Assembly (NCBI RefSeq): GCF_000426605.1
Contig: NZ_AUFR01000001.1
Span: 124,001-188,000, forward strand
Reading direction: 5' to 3'
Length of the DNA: 64,000 nucleotides
Source of the DNA: Propionibacterium acidifaciens DSM 21887
GTDB lineage: Bacteria; Actinomycetota; Actinomycetes; Propionibacteriales; Propionibacteriaceae
The notes below the pieces were generated by a model. That model worked only from the letters and a program-made list of their open reading frames with translations, was not told where the DNA came from and made no database searches. Positions 8,876 to 17,093 of the stretch are shown piece by piece. The first letter of the stretch is position 1, and every line of letters begins with the position of its first letter. The position numbers were made by a program, and so were the translations under genes.

Positions 8876-9520
8876 ATGAACCCGACTGATGAAATGCGCG
8901 ATGCCGACGTCGACCCGCCCCGGCGGGACGCCGACATCCGCGACACCGAAACCGACGAGCAGCGGATCGCCCGGTTCGAGCGCGACGCCATGGTCCATCT
9001 CGACCAGCTCTACGGCGCGGCGCTGCGCATGACGCGCAACCCCAGCGACGCCGAGGACATCGTGCAGGAGACCTATGCGAAGGCCTTCGGCTCGTTCAAG
9101 CAGTTCCGGCCCGGCACCAATCTCAGGGCATGGCTGTACCGCATCCTCACGAACACGTACATCAACAGCTACCGCAAGGCCCAGCGCCAGCCGCGGACCA
9201 GCGGCGGCGAGGAGGTCGAGGACTGGCAGCTGGCGAAGGCGGCCTCCCACGACTCGAGCGGGCTGAGGTCCGCCGAGACGGAGGCGCTGTCGGCCATCCC
9301 GGACCAGGCGGTCACCGATGCGCTCAACGCGCTGTCGGACGACTTCCGCCAGGCGGTGCTGCTGGCCGACGTGGAGGGCTTCTCGTACAAGGAGATCGCC
9401 GAGATCATGGGCACGCCCATCGGCACGGTGATGTCGCGGCTCAACCGGGGCCGAGCGCAGCTGCGCTCGTCGCTGGTCGACTACGCGCGCGAGCACGGCT
9501 TCGGAAGGCAGCAGAGATGA
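8876..9520 (+). CDS. sigR: ECF sigma factor SigR/SigH (thiol-oxidative stress)
   Basis: RNA polymerase sigma factor, 214 residues from the ATG at 8876, controlling the disulfide-stress regulon. Region 2 contains [20 protein letters not shown] and the [11 protein letters not shown] core (about residues 41-71). Region 4 is a helix-turn-helix with [20 protein letters not shown]. Family and partner are set by the rsrA gene that overlaps its stop by 4 bp and by the SigR-type promoter upstream. In-frame GTG 8831 and ATG 8834 could give a longer isoform, as with the two SigR forms known in Streptomyces; 8876 is the conservative start. Confidence 0.93.
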   Translation: MNPTDEMRDADVDPPRRDADIRDTETDEQRIARFERDAMVHLDQLYGAALRMTRNPSDAEDIVQETYAKAFGSFKQFRPGTNLRAWLYRILTNTYINSYRKAQRQPRTSGGEEVEDWQLAKAASHDSSGLRSAETEALSAIPDQAVTDALNALSDDFRQAVLLADVEGFSYKEIAEIMGTPIGTVMSRLNRGRAQLRSSLVDYAREHGFGRQQR

Positions 9521-9828
9521 ATGAGATCGGTCCCGAGCTCTTCCCGGTGGAGGCGACCGACGAGGAGGCCTGCGAGTACGCCATGGCCAGCGTGTACGCC
9601 TTCCTGCACGGCGAGCTGCCCGAGGCGACGGCCGACGAGATCCGCCATCACCTCATGATCTGCGAGAACTGCATGGATGACTTCGACATCGAGTCGACCA
9701 TTACGACCCTCGTGCGGCGCAGCTGCGCCGACACGCCCTGCGCCTCCGTCGAGCTGCGCGCCCGCATCGTCCGGCTCGCCTTCATCGGGCGGCAGGCCTC
9801 CCGGGCCACCGGGCAGCAGGCCTCCTAG
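9517..9828 (+). CDS. rsrA: Zinc-binding anti-sigma factor RsrA/RshA (ZAS family)
   Basis: Redox-switch anti-sigma factor, 103 residues, that holds SigR until disulfide formation releases it. The ZAS zinc motif HxxxCxxC is visible as H45, C49, C52, with an additional upstream cysteine C19 matching the usual fourth ligand. Two more cysteines (C70, C75) lie near the C-terminus. The start overlaps the sigR stop (ATGA). The C-terminus has a small repeat-like RQAS/QQAS tail. A short hairpin follows the stop. Confidence 0.92.
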   Translation: MNEIGPELFPVEATDEEACEYAMASVYAFLHGELPEATADEIRHHLMICENCMDDFDIESTITTLVRRSCADTPCASVELRARIVRLAFIGRQASRATGQQAS

Positions 9829-9831
9829 GCC

Positions 9832-9848
9832 CGGACGGTTCCCGTCCG
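9832..9848. terminator. Hairpin after sigR-rsrA
   Basis: A 7-bp perfect stem (CGGACGG/CCGTCCG) with a 3-nt loop begins 3 bp after the rsrA stop. It is a plausible terminator for the sigR-rsrA transcript. Confidence 0.45.
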
Positions 9849-9967
9849 ACGCCCGGGTCGGCTCCGCGGCGCGGGCGGGAGCCCCCGTCCGCCGGGCCCC
9901 GCCGCCCGAACCTCCGTGGGGGACGGGGCGGGCGCGCATCGCGCCGGGGCCCGGACGGGCGTCCGGC

Positions 9968-10042
9968 TCAGGCGTTGGGGCGCTTGCCGTGGTTGGCGCC
10001 GTTCTTGCGGCGGGCGCGGCGCTTGCGACCGGTCTTGGCCAT
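9968..10042 (-). CDS. 50S ribosomal protein bL37 (24 residues)
   Basis: A 24-residue, strongly basic microprotein starting MAKTGRKRRARRKNG and ending ANHGKRPNA. This closely matches the actinobacterial ribosomal protein bL37 known from mycobacterial ribosome structures (MAKRGRKKRDRK..., ending NHGKRPN-). It binds 23S rRNA in the large subunit. A strong GGAGG site lies 7 nt upstream of the ATG at 10042. It lies on the opposite strand between sigR-rsrA and pdtaS. Genes this short are commonly missed by automatic callers. Confidence 0.9.
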   Translation of the reverse strand: MAKTGRKRRARRKNGANHGKRPNA

Positions 10043-10201
10043 GTCGACCTCCAGAAGTCCAGGGCCGGGCCCGGCGGCCCGACGTCGATGATCCACGGCC
10101 CCGGCCGGTGCGGTCGGGGCACGGCCTCTGAGTCTGCCACGCGCCGGGCCCGCAGTCGAACCGGCGCGTCGGCGTCCGGCCGGCCCGGTCGCGCCGCCCG
10201 C

Positions 10202-10207
10202 TAGGAT
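10202..10207 (+). promoter_or_regulatory. -10 box of pdtaS, leaderless type
   Basis: TAGGAT ends 7 nt before the ATG at 10215, the same spacing as at serA, and there is no Shine-Dalgarno sequence. Confidence 0.6.
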
Positions 10208-10214
10208 CGGCTCC

Positions 10215-11699
10215 ATGCTGACGATGGACCGGGTGCTCACCCAGCGCACCACGCTCGCCGAGGAGGACCGGGACTGGCTCGACTCCTTCGTCCGCGAGTG
10301 GCACGTGCTGGCCGACACGAGCTTCTCCGACCTCGTCCTGTGGGTGCCCGACGTCGACGACAACATCTTCTGGGCCGTCGCCCAGCGCCGCCCCGTCACC
10401 GGCCCGACCGCCCTCGAGGAGGACGTCGTCGGTTCCGAGATCCGCTACGAGCCGGACTCGCTCGTCGTCGAGGCCTATCTGTCGCGCGAGATCTGCGAGA
10501 CGAGCGACAACAAGTTGCAGGCCGGCATCCCCGTCGACGTCTGGGCCATCCCCGTCATCCGCCACGGCGAGGTCATCGGCGTCGTCGAGCGGCACACGAA
10601 CCGGATGGGCGTCCGTGCGCCGGGCGCCATGGAGGACGCCTACCTGAGGATCGCCGACACCCTGTCCAACATGCTCTGGCACGGCGACTTCCCGATCGAC
10701 CCGCCGGGCGACCTCACGCTCAGCCCCCACGTCGGCGACGGCCTCATCCTCGCCTCCGCCGACGGCGAGATGACCTACGCCAGTCCGAACGCCGTCTCGG
10801 TCTACCGCCGGCTGGGGCTGGTCGGCGACCTCATCGGCGAGAACCTGTGCCGGCTCACCGTCGACGGCCTGGGCGCCGAGGTGCAGCCCGTCGAACCCAC
10901 CCGCATGCGCTTCAACGGCCGTCGGGCGGGGGAGTATGAGGCGGAGAACGGCGCGGGCTCCATGCGGCTGCGCGTTCTGCCGCTGAGCGAGGACGGCGAG
11001 CGCATCGCGATCATGGCGCTGTGCCGCGACATCACCGACCTGCGCTACCGCGACCGCGAGCTCATGACGAAGAACGCGATGATCCGGGAGACCCATCATC
11101 GGGTCAAGAACAACCTGCAGACCGTCGCCGCCCTCCTGCGCCTCCAGTCGCGCCGGGCCACCTCCCAGGAGGCCCGCGACGACCTCGACGACGCGATGAG
11201 CCGCGTGCAGTCGATCGCGATCGTCCACGAGATCCTCTCGCGCAGCTTCGACGAGGCCGCCGAGTTCGACGAGATCGCCGACAAGATCCTCCAGATGGTC
11301 GGCGACGTGGCGGCCAGCTCCGGTGTCGTGCGCGCCACGCGCGAGGGCAGCTTCGGGCTCGTCCCGGCCAAGGCGGCCACCTCGCTGTCGCTCATCATGA
11401 CCGAGCTGTGCCAGAACGCCATCGAGCACGGCCTGGACGCGGGCGCCGGCGCGGTGCGCGTCGTCCCGCAGCGCCGGGAGGACGGGGGGCTGGTCCTCGA
11501 CGTCGTCGACCAGGGCGTCGGGCTGGCCGACGACTTCCGGCTCTTCCAGACCGACAGTCTGGGGACCTCGATCGTCGCCGCGCTCGTGGCCGACATGCAC
11601 GGCGAGTTCACGCTGTTCAACAACGCCGACGGCGTCGGCGCGACCTCGCGGGTGGTGATCCCGGCCGAGACCCTGGCCGTTCCGGGTTCCGGGGCGTGA
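10215..11699 (+). CDS. pdtaS: Sensor histidine kinase, PdtaS type (HisKA_2/HWE-like)
   Basis: Cytoplasmic histidine kinase of 494 residues with no membrane segments. It has an N-terminal GAF-like region (about 1-155), a PAS-like region (about 170-280), the phospho-acceptor segment IRETHHRVKNNLQTVAALLRLQSR-type with His at 294-295, and a HATPase_c domain (about 375-485). This is the PdtaS architecture, whose partner PdtaR is an ANTAR antiterminator not found in this window. Its position near sigR and whiB1 matches mycobacterial gene order. The leaderless -10 box supports the start at 10215. Confidence 0.92.
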   Translation: MLTMDRVLTQRTTLAEEDRDWLDSFVREWHVLADTSFSDLVLWVPDVDDNIFWAVAQRRPVTGPTALEEDVVGSEIRYEPDSLVVEAYLSREICETSDNKLQAGIPVDVWAIPVIRHGEVIGVVERHTNRMGVRAPGAMEDAYLRIADTLSNMLWHGDFPIDPPGDLTLSPHVGDGLILASADGEMTYASPNAVSVYRRLGLVGDLIGENLCRLTVDGLGAEVQPVEPTRMRFNGRRAGEYEAENGAGSMRLRVLPLSEDGERIAIMALCRDITDLRYRDRELMTKNAMIRETHHRVKNNLQTVAALLRLQSRRATSQEARDDLDDAMSRVQSIAIVHEILSRSFDEAAEFDEIADKILQMVGDVAASSGVVRATREGSFGLVPAKAATSLSLIMTELCQNAIEHGLDAGAGAVRVVPQRREDGGLVLDVVDQGVGLADDFRLFQTDSLGTSIVAALVADMHGEFTLFNNADGVGATSRVVIPAETLAVPGSGA

Positions 11700-11754
11700 G
11701 CCCGCCCGCGCACCGGAGGATCCCGGACCCGGGGCGGGCGGCGCGGACAGGACG

Positions 11755-11798
11755 CACGAGGGAGGGGCGTCCGCCGATGCGGACGCCCCTCCCTCGTG
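11755..11798. terminator. Bidirectional terminator between pdtaS and whiB1
   Basis: A perfect 20-bp stem (11755-11774 with 11779-11798) closed by a CGAT tetraloop lies between the convergent pdtaS and whiB1 genes. It is the strongest single hairpin in the left half of the window. Confidence 0.85.
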
Positions 11799-11817
11799 TC
11801 TGCTGCCGGGTGGCTGC

Positions 11818-12066
11818 TCAGGCGGCCCTGCGTGCGCGTGCGGCGCGCCGCTTCATGGCGCGGCGCTCGTCCTCGGACAGGCCGCCCCAGACGCCGTGGT
11901 CCTGGCCGGCCTCGAGGGCCCAGGCGAGGCACTCGTCGCAGACGCCGCAGCGGCTGCAGACCTTCTTGGCCTCCTCTATCTGGGCGAGGGCCGGGCCGGT
12001 GTTGCCGATGGGGAAGAAGAGTTCCGGGTCCTCGACCCGGCAGGCGGCTTCGTGGCGCCAGTCCAT
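11818..12066 (-). CDS. whiB1: WhiB-family iron-sulfur transcription factor, WhiB1 type
   Basis: An 82-residue protein expected to bind a [4Fe-4S] cluster and the primary sigma factor. Cysteines at 9, 37, 40 and 46 fit the C-x27-C-xx-C-x5-C WhiB pattern; C43 is an extra cysteine. The beta-turn GVWGG (58-62) and a basic C-terminal tail follow. DPELFFPIGNTGPALAQI is the WhiB1 subtype signature. I start at ATG 12066, with AAGGAG 11 nt upstream; the in-frame GTG at 12075 lies only 2 nt after that site and is less likely. Confidence 0.93.
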   Translation of the reverse strand: MDWRHEAACRVEDPELFFPIGNTGPALAQIEEAKKVCSRCGVCDECLAWALEAGQDHGVWGGLSEDERRAMKRRAARARRAA

Positions 12067-12492
12067 TTCGTGCACGACTCCTTAGGCGAATGGCGGGCCC
12101 GTCGGCCCGCCGTCCCGTCGTCCGCGTCCGGGCCCGTCGGCCCATCGCGGATGCGGTGACGATTCCTGGGACAATCCTGAGCTGGTCAGGGGATCCGGTC
12201 GCCGGCGCCGTTCGCGCACGATCGAGTCCCGCGATGCGGTCCACGGCGCGAGGGCGACGGAGGATTCGAACCCCGAGCACCTAGCTTGCCATGCGCGCCG
12301 CGATTGATCCAGAGCCGGTGAGCACATTTGTTCCCGTTGTGCAACTCGATCGTCGGGTTGCACTCTTCGAACCGATCGTCCACACCGACTTGACAAGGGA
12401 TGTCGCCGTGGCGGGAGCCGGTCGGGAAGGGAGCGGTCCGCGGTGGAGCAGCCGTCGGCCCGGTCGCCCCGCCCCGGCGCGCGACCGGTTTG
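12067..12492. other. Long intergenic region upstream of whiB1 with a lower-GC patch
   Basis: About 425 bp between whiB1 and the first membrane mannosyltransferase stop. The part near 12290-12400 is clearly less GC-rich than its surroundings. It contains a tRNA 3'-half-like sequence at 12252-12300 (minus strand) and an inverted repeat GTGCAAC/GTTGCAC at 12339-12345 and 12357-12363. A 65-codon minus-strand reading frame (12186-12383) crosses it but resembles no family I recognise and looks like a by-product of the tRNA-like sequence. The whiB1 promoter must lie here but I cannot place it. Confidence 0.5.
12252..12300 (-). other. tRNA-like 3'-half remnant
   Basis: On the minus strand there is a near-tRNA 3' half: an anticodon-loop-like ATGGCAA, a T-arm with the canonical TTCGAAT loop (stem 4 of 5 pairs), then GTCGCCC as a 3' acceptor strand. 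No matching 5' acceptor strand GGGCGAC is found at the right distance and the anticodon stem has two mismatches. It could be a decayed tRNA-Ala or an old attachment-site scar. It is not a functional tRNA as far as I can see. Confidence 0.35.
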
Positions 12493-13887
12493 TCAGGGCG
12501 TCCGTCGGGGTCGCCGCGCCGTTCTGAGGGCCTCCCCCCAGGCCGCCACGGCCAGGGCGACCATGGCGAGGTTGCGCAGCACGAGGAGCATCGTCGCCCC
12601 GATGCTGGGATCGGTGAGGGCGATGAGGCCGCTGTAGGTGAGCGGGTAGACGAGCTGGGTCAGGGCCACCGAGACGAGTCCGAGGGTCACCAGGCGCCGG
12701 GCCGCCGGCGCCCGGTCCCGTCCGGTCGGGGAGGGCGGGGGCTCCTGATCCGCCTGGGGGGACGGGACGCCCCGGCCCGCCTGTGCGGGAGGGGCGCTCC
12801 GGGGGGCCGTGGAGGACGCGATGACGGCGAGGGGTCCGAAGAGCCAGATCATGTACTGAGGGCTGAGGGTCTTGTTCACCACGATCCATCCGGCGATGAT
12901 CGCCAGGACGGCGAGCCGGACGGCCCACTCGTGCTCGGCCGTCTCCTCGGTCGGGGGCGCATCAGGGGATGTCCCCCATTCGCCTCTGGAGAGGACGATC
13001 AGGGTTGACAGCACCAGGGTCAGTGCGATGAGCACGAGCATCGAGACGCCCGCCGCGGTCCGCCAGCCGGCCACGGCGGGGGAGAAGACCTCGTAGGCCT
13101 TGAACCCGCTGAAGGCGACGTTCACGTCCGTGCCGCCGAGAGCGCGGGCGAGCATGAGGGGCGTGGCCCACACCGACTCGATCTGCAGTCCGCGCCCGGA
13201 CTGCCAGCCCAGCGGGGAGCACGTCCGCGCCAGGCCCGAGGTGAGCAGCGAGACGAGGACGAGCGCCGAGCCGGTGACGACGAAGCCCGCGCCGCGGTGC
13301 CGCGCAGCGCGCGAGCGCCCCAGCATCGGCAGGATGAGCAGGGCGGGCCACAGCTTGAACCCGGCGCCGAGTGCCAGCAGCACCCCCGACAGGGCGGGCC
13401 GGCGGCGCATCCAGTGCAGGGCGCCCAGGACGCACAGGGCCGGGGCGATGTCGAGCCGGAACCACAGCAGCGGGCCGAGCAGGGCGCCGCAGATCGCCCA
13501 GACCCACGCGGCGAGGGCGCTCTCACGCCGACGCAGAGCGAGGCAGCACGCCCCGTCGGCGACCGCGATGAGCAGCCCGAAGAGCAGGACGTACAGGTCG
13601 ACCGAGCCGCCCGAGGGCGCCTCGAGGAGCTGGAGGAGCCAGACCAGGGGGGCGGGGTACTCCTCGAGCACGCCGGTCAGGTCCGACAGGACCGGCACCG
13701 GGCGCCCGGCGACCGACATCGCGTAGTAGTTCACGTCGTTGCGGATGAAGCCGCACAGCGCCTGCCACAGGCACAGCATGACGATGCGGCTCAGGACCCA
13801 GAACAGGACGAGCCAGACGATGTCGTCGACGGGTCCGCGGGGGAGCTCCCCGGGAACCGTCGTCTGGTGGGTTCTCCTGCGGCTCAT
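12493..13887 (-). CDS. GT87-like polyprenol-phosphate-mannose-dependent mannosyltransferase, copy 3
   Basis: Multi-pass membrane protein of 464 residues resembling GT87/DUF2029 (PimE-like) mannosyltransferases, which move mannose from polyprenyl-phosphate-mannose onto extracytoplasmic glycolipid or glycan. It has the early loop acidic motif RNDVNYYA, then GPLLWFRLDIAP, FKLWPALLILP, SPLGWQSGRGLQIESVWATP and NKTLSPQYMIWL, all shared with the two upstream copies. About 10-11 hydrophobic segments are visible. The start overlaps the stop of copy 2 as ATGA. It is the last gene of the three-gene operon. The acceptor is unknown. Confidence 0.8.
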   Translation of the reverse strand: MSRRRTHQTTVPGELPRGPVDDIVWLVLFWVLSRIVMLCLWQALCGFIRNDVNYYAMSVAGRPVPVLSDLTGVLEEYPAPLVWLLQLLEAPSGGSVDLYVLLFGLLIAVADGACCLALRRRESALAAWVWAICGALLGPLLWFRLDIAPALCVLGALHWMRRRPALSGVLLALGAGFKLWPALLILPMLGRSRAARHRGAGFVVTGSALVLVSLLTSGLARTCSPLGWQSGRGLQIESVWATPLMLARALGGTDVNVAFSGFKAYEVFSPAVAGWRTAAGVSMLVLIALTLVLSTLIVLSRGEWGTSPDAPPTEETAEHEWAVRLAVLAIIAGWIVVNKTLSPQYMIWLFGPLAVIASSTAPRSAPPAQAGRGVPSPQADQEPPPSPTGRDRAPAARRLVTLGLVSVALTQLVYPLTYSGLIALTDPSIGATMLLVLRNLAMVALAVAAWGEALRTARRPRRTP

Positions 13888-15248
13888 GCGTGCGGCTCCT
13901 CGTCGTCGGGCTGGGTCGATGATGGCAGGTGCGCCGGCGCGGGGCGTCCCAGGCGCCACGCCCCGGACAGGGCCAGTGCGGCGGAGTGCCCGGCGAGGAC
14001 GCACATGAGCGCATTGCGCGCCACGAGCAGGGCGCTCACCGCGACGCCCGGGTCGGTCGCCGTCACCAGGGCCGAGTAGTTGAGCGGGAAGATCAGCTGC
14101 GTCAGGGCCGCGCAGCACAGCGTCATGACGACCAGCACCGCCCCGTGGCGCCGGTCCCCGCTGCGCCACTGCGCCGAGCTGAGCACGGCGAAGGGCCCGG
14201 CCAGCCAGATCATGTACTGCGGGCTGAAGGTCTTGTCGGCGACGATGACGGCGCAGATCATCGCGACGAGTCCCAGCAGGAGCGCCCGGTCGCGGTCCCG
14301 GCGCCGCTCCGGGGCCAGGGCCGCCGACAGCCGGTGACCGGGCAGTCCGGCGCCGCCGAAGCCGATGAGCCAGCACAGCACCAGGCCCAGCCCGACCACG
14401 ACGAGCATCGAGCCCGAGGCGAGCCGCACCAGCGTCGGCACGCCCGGCCCGAAGACCTCGTAGGCGTTGTACCGGCTCAGGCGCACGTGCCAGCCGTCGC
14501 TGACCAGCCGGGCGGCCATGAGGGGGGTCGCCCAGACCGACTCGACCTGCAGGCCGCGTCCGTTCTGCCAGCCCAGGGGTGAGACCGAGCGCGTCCAGCC
14601 CTCGGCGAGCCACGAGAGCGCTCCGAGCGCGCCGCCGAGCCCGACGAGGCCGAGGCCCCGGCGTCGCCCCGCCCGGTCGGCGCCCAGCAACGGCAGGACG
14701 AGCAGGGCGGGCCACAGCTTCATCGCGGCGCCGAGCCCGACGGCGGCGCCGGACAGCACCGGGCGCCGGCTGCGCTGGTGGGCCGCCACGAGCACGCAGA
14801 CGGCCGGGACGAGGTCGATGCGGAACCACAGGAGCGGCCCGATGCAGAAGGTGAAGCCGATCCACAGCAGCGCCCCGAGCCGGGAGTGGTGCGTCCACAG
14901 CGCCCAGCAGCAGAACGTGTCGAGGAGCACCATGAGCAGGGCGAAGGCGTAGACGTAGACGGCGCTCGAGGCGCCAGCCGGGACGCGGAGCGCCTCGAGG
15001 AGCCACACGGCCGGCACCGGGTACTCGACGAGCGTCCCGCCGAGGCCGTGCGAGCGCAGCATCGGGACGCTCTGCAGCTGGACGGCGTAGTAGCCGACGT
15101 CCTCGCGCACGTACAGGCACAGCGTGGCCAGGACGAGCGCCATCACCGAGCGGGTGCCGAGCCAGGCCACGACGCCGACCCAGCCGCTGAGCGGCAGGTG
15201 GCGCCGGAGCCGTTCGACCCCGGACGCCGTACCGTGCGAGGGCCTCAT
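13884..15248 (-). CDS. GT87-like polyprenol-phosphate-mannose-dependent mannosyltransferase, copy 2
   Basis: Second of three tandem paralogues, 454 residues. Shared landmarks are REDVGYYA in the first loop, GPLLWFRIDLVP, MKLWPALLVLP, SPLGWQNGRGLQVESVWATP, YNAYEVFGPG and DKTFSPQYMIWL. It begins with ATG overlapping the stop of copy 1 and ends overlapping the start of copy 3, both by 4 bp, so the three are expected to be made together. Copies 2 and 3 look closer to each other than to copy 1. Different acceptors or sequential mannose additions are possible but not shown by sequence. Confidence 0.8.
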   Translation of the reverse strand: MRPSHGTASGVERLRRHLPLSGWVGVVAWLGTRSVMALVLATLCLYVREDVGYYAVQLQSVPMLRSHGLGGTLVEYPVPAVWLLEALRVPAGASSAVYVYAFALLMVLLDTFCCWALWTHHSRLGALLWIGFTFCIGPLLWFRIDLVPAVCVLVAAHQRSRRPVLSGAAVGLGAAMKLWPALLVLPLLGADRAGRRRGLGLVGLGGALGALSWLAEGWTRSVSPLGWQNGRGLQVESVWATPLMAARLVSDGWHVRLSRYNAYEVFGPGVPTLVRLASGSMLVVVGLGLVLCWLIGFGGAGLPGHRLSAALAPERRRDRDRALLLGLVAMICAVIVADKTFSPQYMIWLAGPFAVLSSAQWRSGDRRHGAVLVVMTLCCAALTQLIFPLNYSALVTATDPGVAVSALLVARNALMCVLAGHSAALALSGAWRLGRPAPAHLPSSTQPDDEEPHA

Positions 15249-16651
15249 GCGTCCGGGGTGCGGGCCGGTCCGGGGTGCACGGCCGAGCGCACCGCCCGGA
15301 CCGCGGACGGGCGCAGGAAGCTCCACACCCAGCGCACGACGAGCCCCAGGACGATGACCACGGTGATGTTGCGGGCCGCCAGCAGCCCGGTGGCGGGCAG
15401 GCGCAGCAGCTCGTCGCCGACGTTCCAGTCGCTGACCAGCCGGTTGTAGCTGAGCGGGTAGACGAGCAGGGTGAAGGCCGTGGTCACGAGCATCCACATG
15501 GAGATCGCGTTCATGCGCGAACGGTCGGTGAAGAATCTGCTCGTGCGCTGGCTGCGCGCGCCGAGCACAGCGTAGGCGGCGGCCTGGGGACCGCCGACCC
15601 ACATGATGTACTGCGGGCTGAAGGTCTTGTTCGTGACGATCATGATGAGGATCACCAGCTGCACGAGCGCGACGGCCTCGATGATGCGGCCGTGGCCCCG
15701 CCACAGCCACACCAGGTAGGCGGCGAACGCGGCGAGCAGACCGGCGTAGAAGGCCAGGTCGGCGATCGTGACGATCGGGTGGACGCCCGGGCCCCAGATC
15801 TCGTAGGCCTGGTAGCGGCTCAGCGTCACGACGTAGTCGCCGGTGCCCAGCGCGCGTCCGAGCATCGGGACGGTGGCCGCGATGGACTCGATCTGGAGTC
15901 CGCGTCCGGACTGCCAGTGCAGCGGCGACATGAGGCGGTCCCAGCCGGCGAATGCGATGGAGGCGGCGGTGAGCGCGGCGCCGGTGAGGGCGAAGCCGAG
16001 CGTCGTGGTGATCTTCTGCCGTCTGGCGCCCGGCAGGAGGGCCGGCCACAGCAGCGCGGGCCACAGCTTCACCGCCGCGCCCGCGGCGGTGAGCGCGCCG
16101 GCCGTGACGTTGTGCCGCCGCAGCAGGAAGATGACCGACCAGCCGGCGAGGACGCACGTGATGAGGTCGAAGCGCAGATAAGCGGTGGGCCCGACGAGGG
16201 CCAGGAAGAGCGTCCAGAAGACGACGGCCTGGCCCTTCATCGCCCCGCCGGTGTGCCACAGCGACCAGGTGAAGGCCGCGTCGATGGCCAGCATCATGAG
16301 CGCGAAGACGATGACGTAGCCGTGCTGGGTGCCGAGGCCGAGCAGATAGGGCACGGCGAGCAGCCCGATGACCGGGGTCGGGTACTCGGTGAGGGTGCGG
16401 GCCGGCCCGGAGCCGAACAGCACCTGGATCTTCTCGTAGTAGTAGACGACGTCGCCCTGCGTCGAGGGCGTGAGGAAGGCCCAGATGCAGAAGATGAGCA
16501 GCCGGGCGGCGAACCAGAAGAACAGGAGGAAACGGCCCGACTGGAGGCGCTCGCGGGTGAAGGCCAGCGTGATCCGGCGCGAGATGCGGGTGGACAACCG
16601 GGAGGGGGTGGCCGCCGTCGCGCCGGCGTGGACGAGCGGCTGATCCGTCAT
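15245..16651 (-). CDS. GT87-like polyprenol-phosphate-mannose-dependent mannosyltransferase, copy 1
   Basis: First gene of the tandem operon, 468 residues, multi-pass membrane protein. It shows QGDVVYYY in the first loop, then GPTAYLRFDLI, VKLWPALLWP, SPLHWQSGRGLQIESIAATVP, YQAYEIWGPG and NKTFSPQYIMWVGGP. An N-terminal cytoplasmic tail of about 40 residues precedes the first helix. The start at 16651 lies 167 bp from the tRNA-Arg gene on the same strand. It is the most divergent copy. Confidence 0.8.
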   Translation of the reverse strand: MTDQPLVHAGATAATPSRLSTRISRRITLAFTRERLQSGRFLLFFWFAARLLIFCIWAFLTPSTQGDVVYYYEKIQVLFGSGPARTLTEYPTPVIGLLAVPYLLGLGTQHGYVIVFALMMLAIDAAFTWSLWHTGGAMKGQAVVFWTLFLALVGPTAYLRFDLITCVLAGWSVIFLLRRHNVTAGALTAAGAAVKLWPALLWPALLPGARRQKITTTLGFALTGAALTAASIAFAGWDRLMSPLHWQSGRGLQIESIAATVPMLGRALGTGDYVVTLSRYQAYEIWGPGVHPIVTIADLAFYAGLLAAFAAYLVWLWRGHGRIIEAVALVQLVILIMIVTNKTFSPQYIMWVGGPQAAAYAVLGARSQRTSRFFTDRSRMNAISMWMLVTTAFTLLVYPLSYNRLVSDWNVGDELLRLPATGLLAARNITVVIVLGLVVRWVWSFLRPSAVRAVRSAVHPGPARTPDA

Positions 16652-17093
16652 CGCCGTGCCCCTTCCGCAGCGCAGGTGTGCCGAACCTCGTCCGTGGTGC
16701 CCGCGTCGGCGCGCGGTCCATGAGGTTCGTTTCGGGTGCGCGGTCGATGAGGCCCGCCCCGGGGCGCAGGACGGCGGAGCCGCGCCACGGCGCAGGGAGA
16801 GATGCCTCCTCGGGCAGCGCTCCCGGAGGGATTCGAACCCTCGCACCCGCCTCCGGAGGGCGGTGCTCTATCCCCTGAGCTACGGGAGCCGGACCCGTTC
16901 GACGGGACCGTGCCTCAGCTTAGCGCCCCGTCCGGAGCACGGCGAACCGCGCCGCGCCGGACGCCGCTGCGGAACCGTCCCGGAGGACCCCGCGGGGCGC
17001 CCGCCGAGGAGGGCCCTCCCCGGGGCCCGGGCCGTGGTCCGCCTGATGTTCGTCGATCGCCGCGTTTCACCCCGTCTGGAAAGATTGCTGATC
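16652..17093. other. Intergenic region holding tRNA-Arg
   Basis: Between the mannosyltransferase operon and lysA. Apart from the tRNA-Arg at 16818-16889 I see no gene. An open frame does run through it into lysA, but it passes across the tRNA antisense and is not conserved protein. Confidence 0.6.
16818..16889 (-). tRNA. tRNA-Arg (anticodon CCG)
   Basis: On the minus strand a complete cloverleaf can be drawn: acceptor GCTCCCG/CGGGAGC (7 bp), D-arm GCTC/GAGC, anticodon stem CCGCC/GGCGG with loop CTCCGGA (anticodon CCG, reads CGG), a 4-nt variable loop, and T-arm GAGGG/CCCTC with loop TTCGAAT. The discriminator base is G and CCA is not encoded. It lies beside lysA, where mycobacteria carry argS, another arginine-translation gene. 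Confidence 0.93.

Noticed and set aside
12252-12330. Functional tRNA-Ala upstream of whiB1, or tmRNA
   Set aside because: No 5' acceptor or D-arm matches; anticodon stem has mismatches; no CCA and no tag-peptide reading frame.
12186-12383. 65-codon minus-strand gene upstream of whiB1
   Set aside because: Its middle is the translated tRNA-like sequence and no homology is recognised; kept only as part of the intergenic description.
16656-17093. Long N-terminal extension of LysA
   Set aside because: It would run across the tRNA-Arg gene and gives non-conserved sequence.
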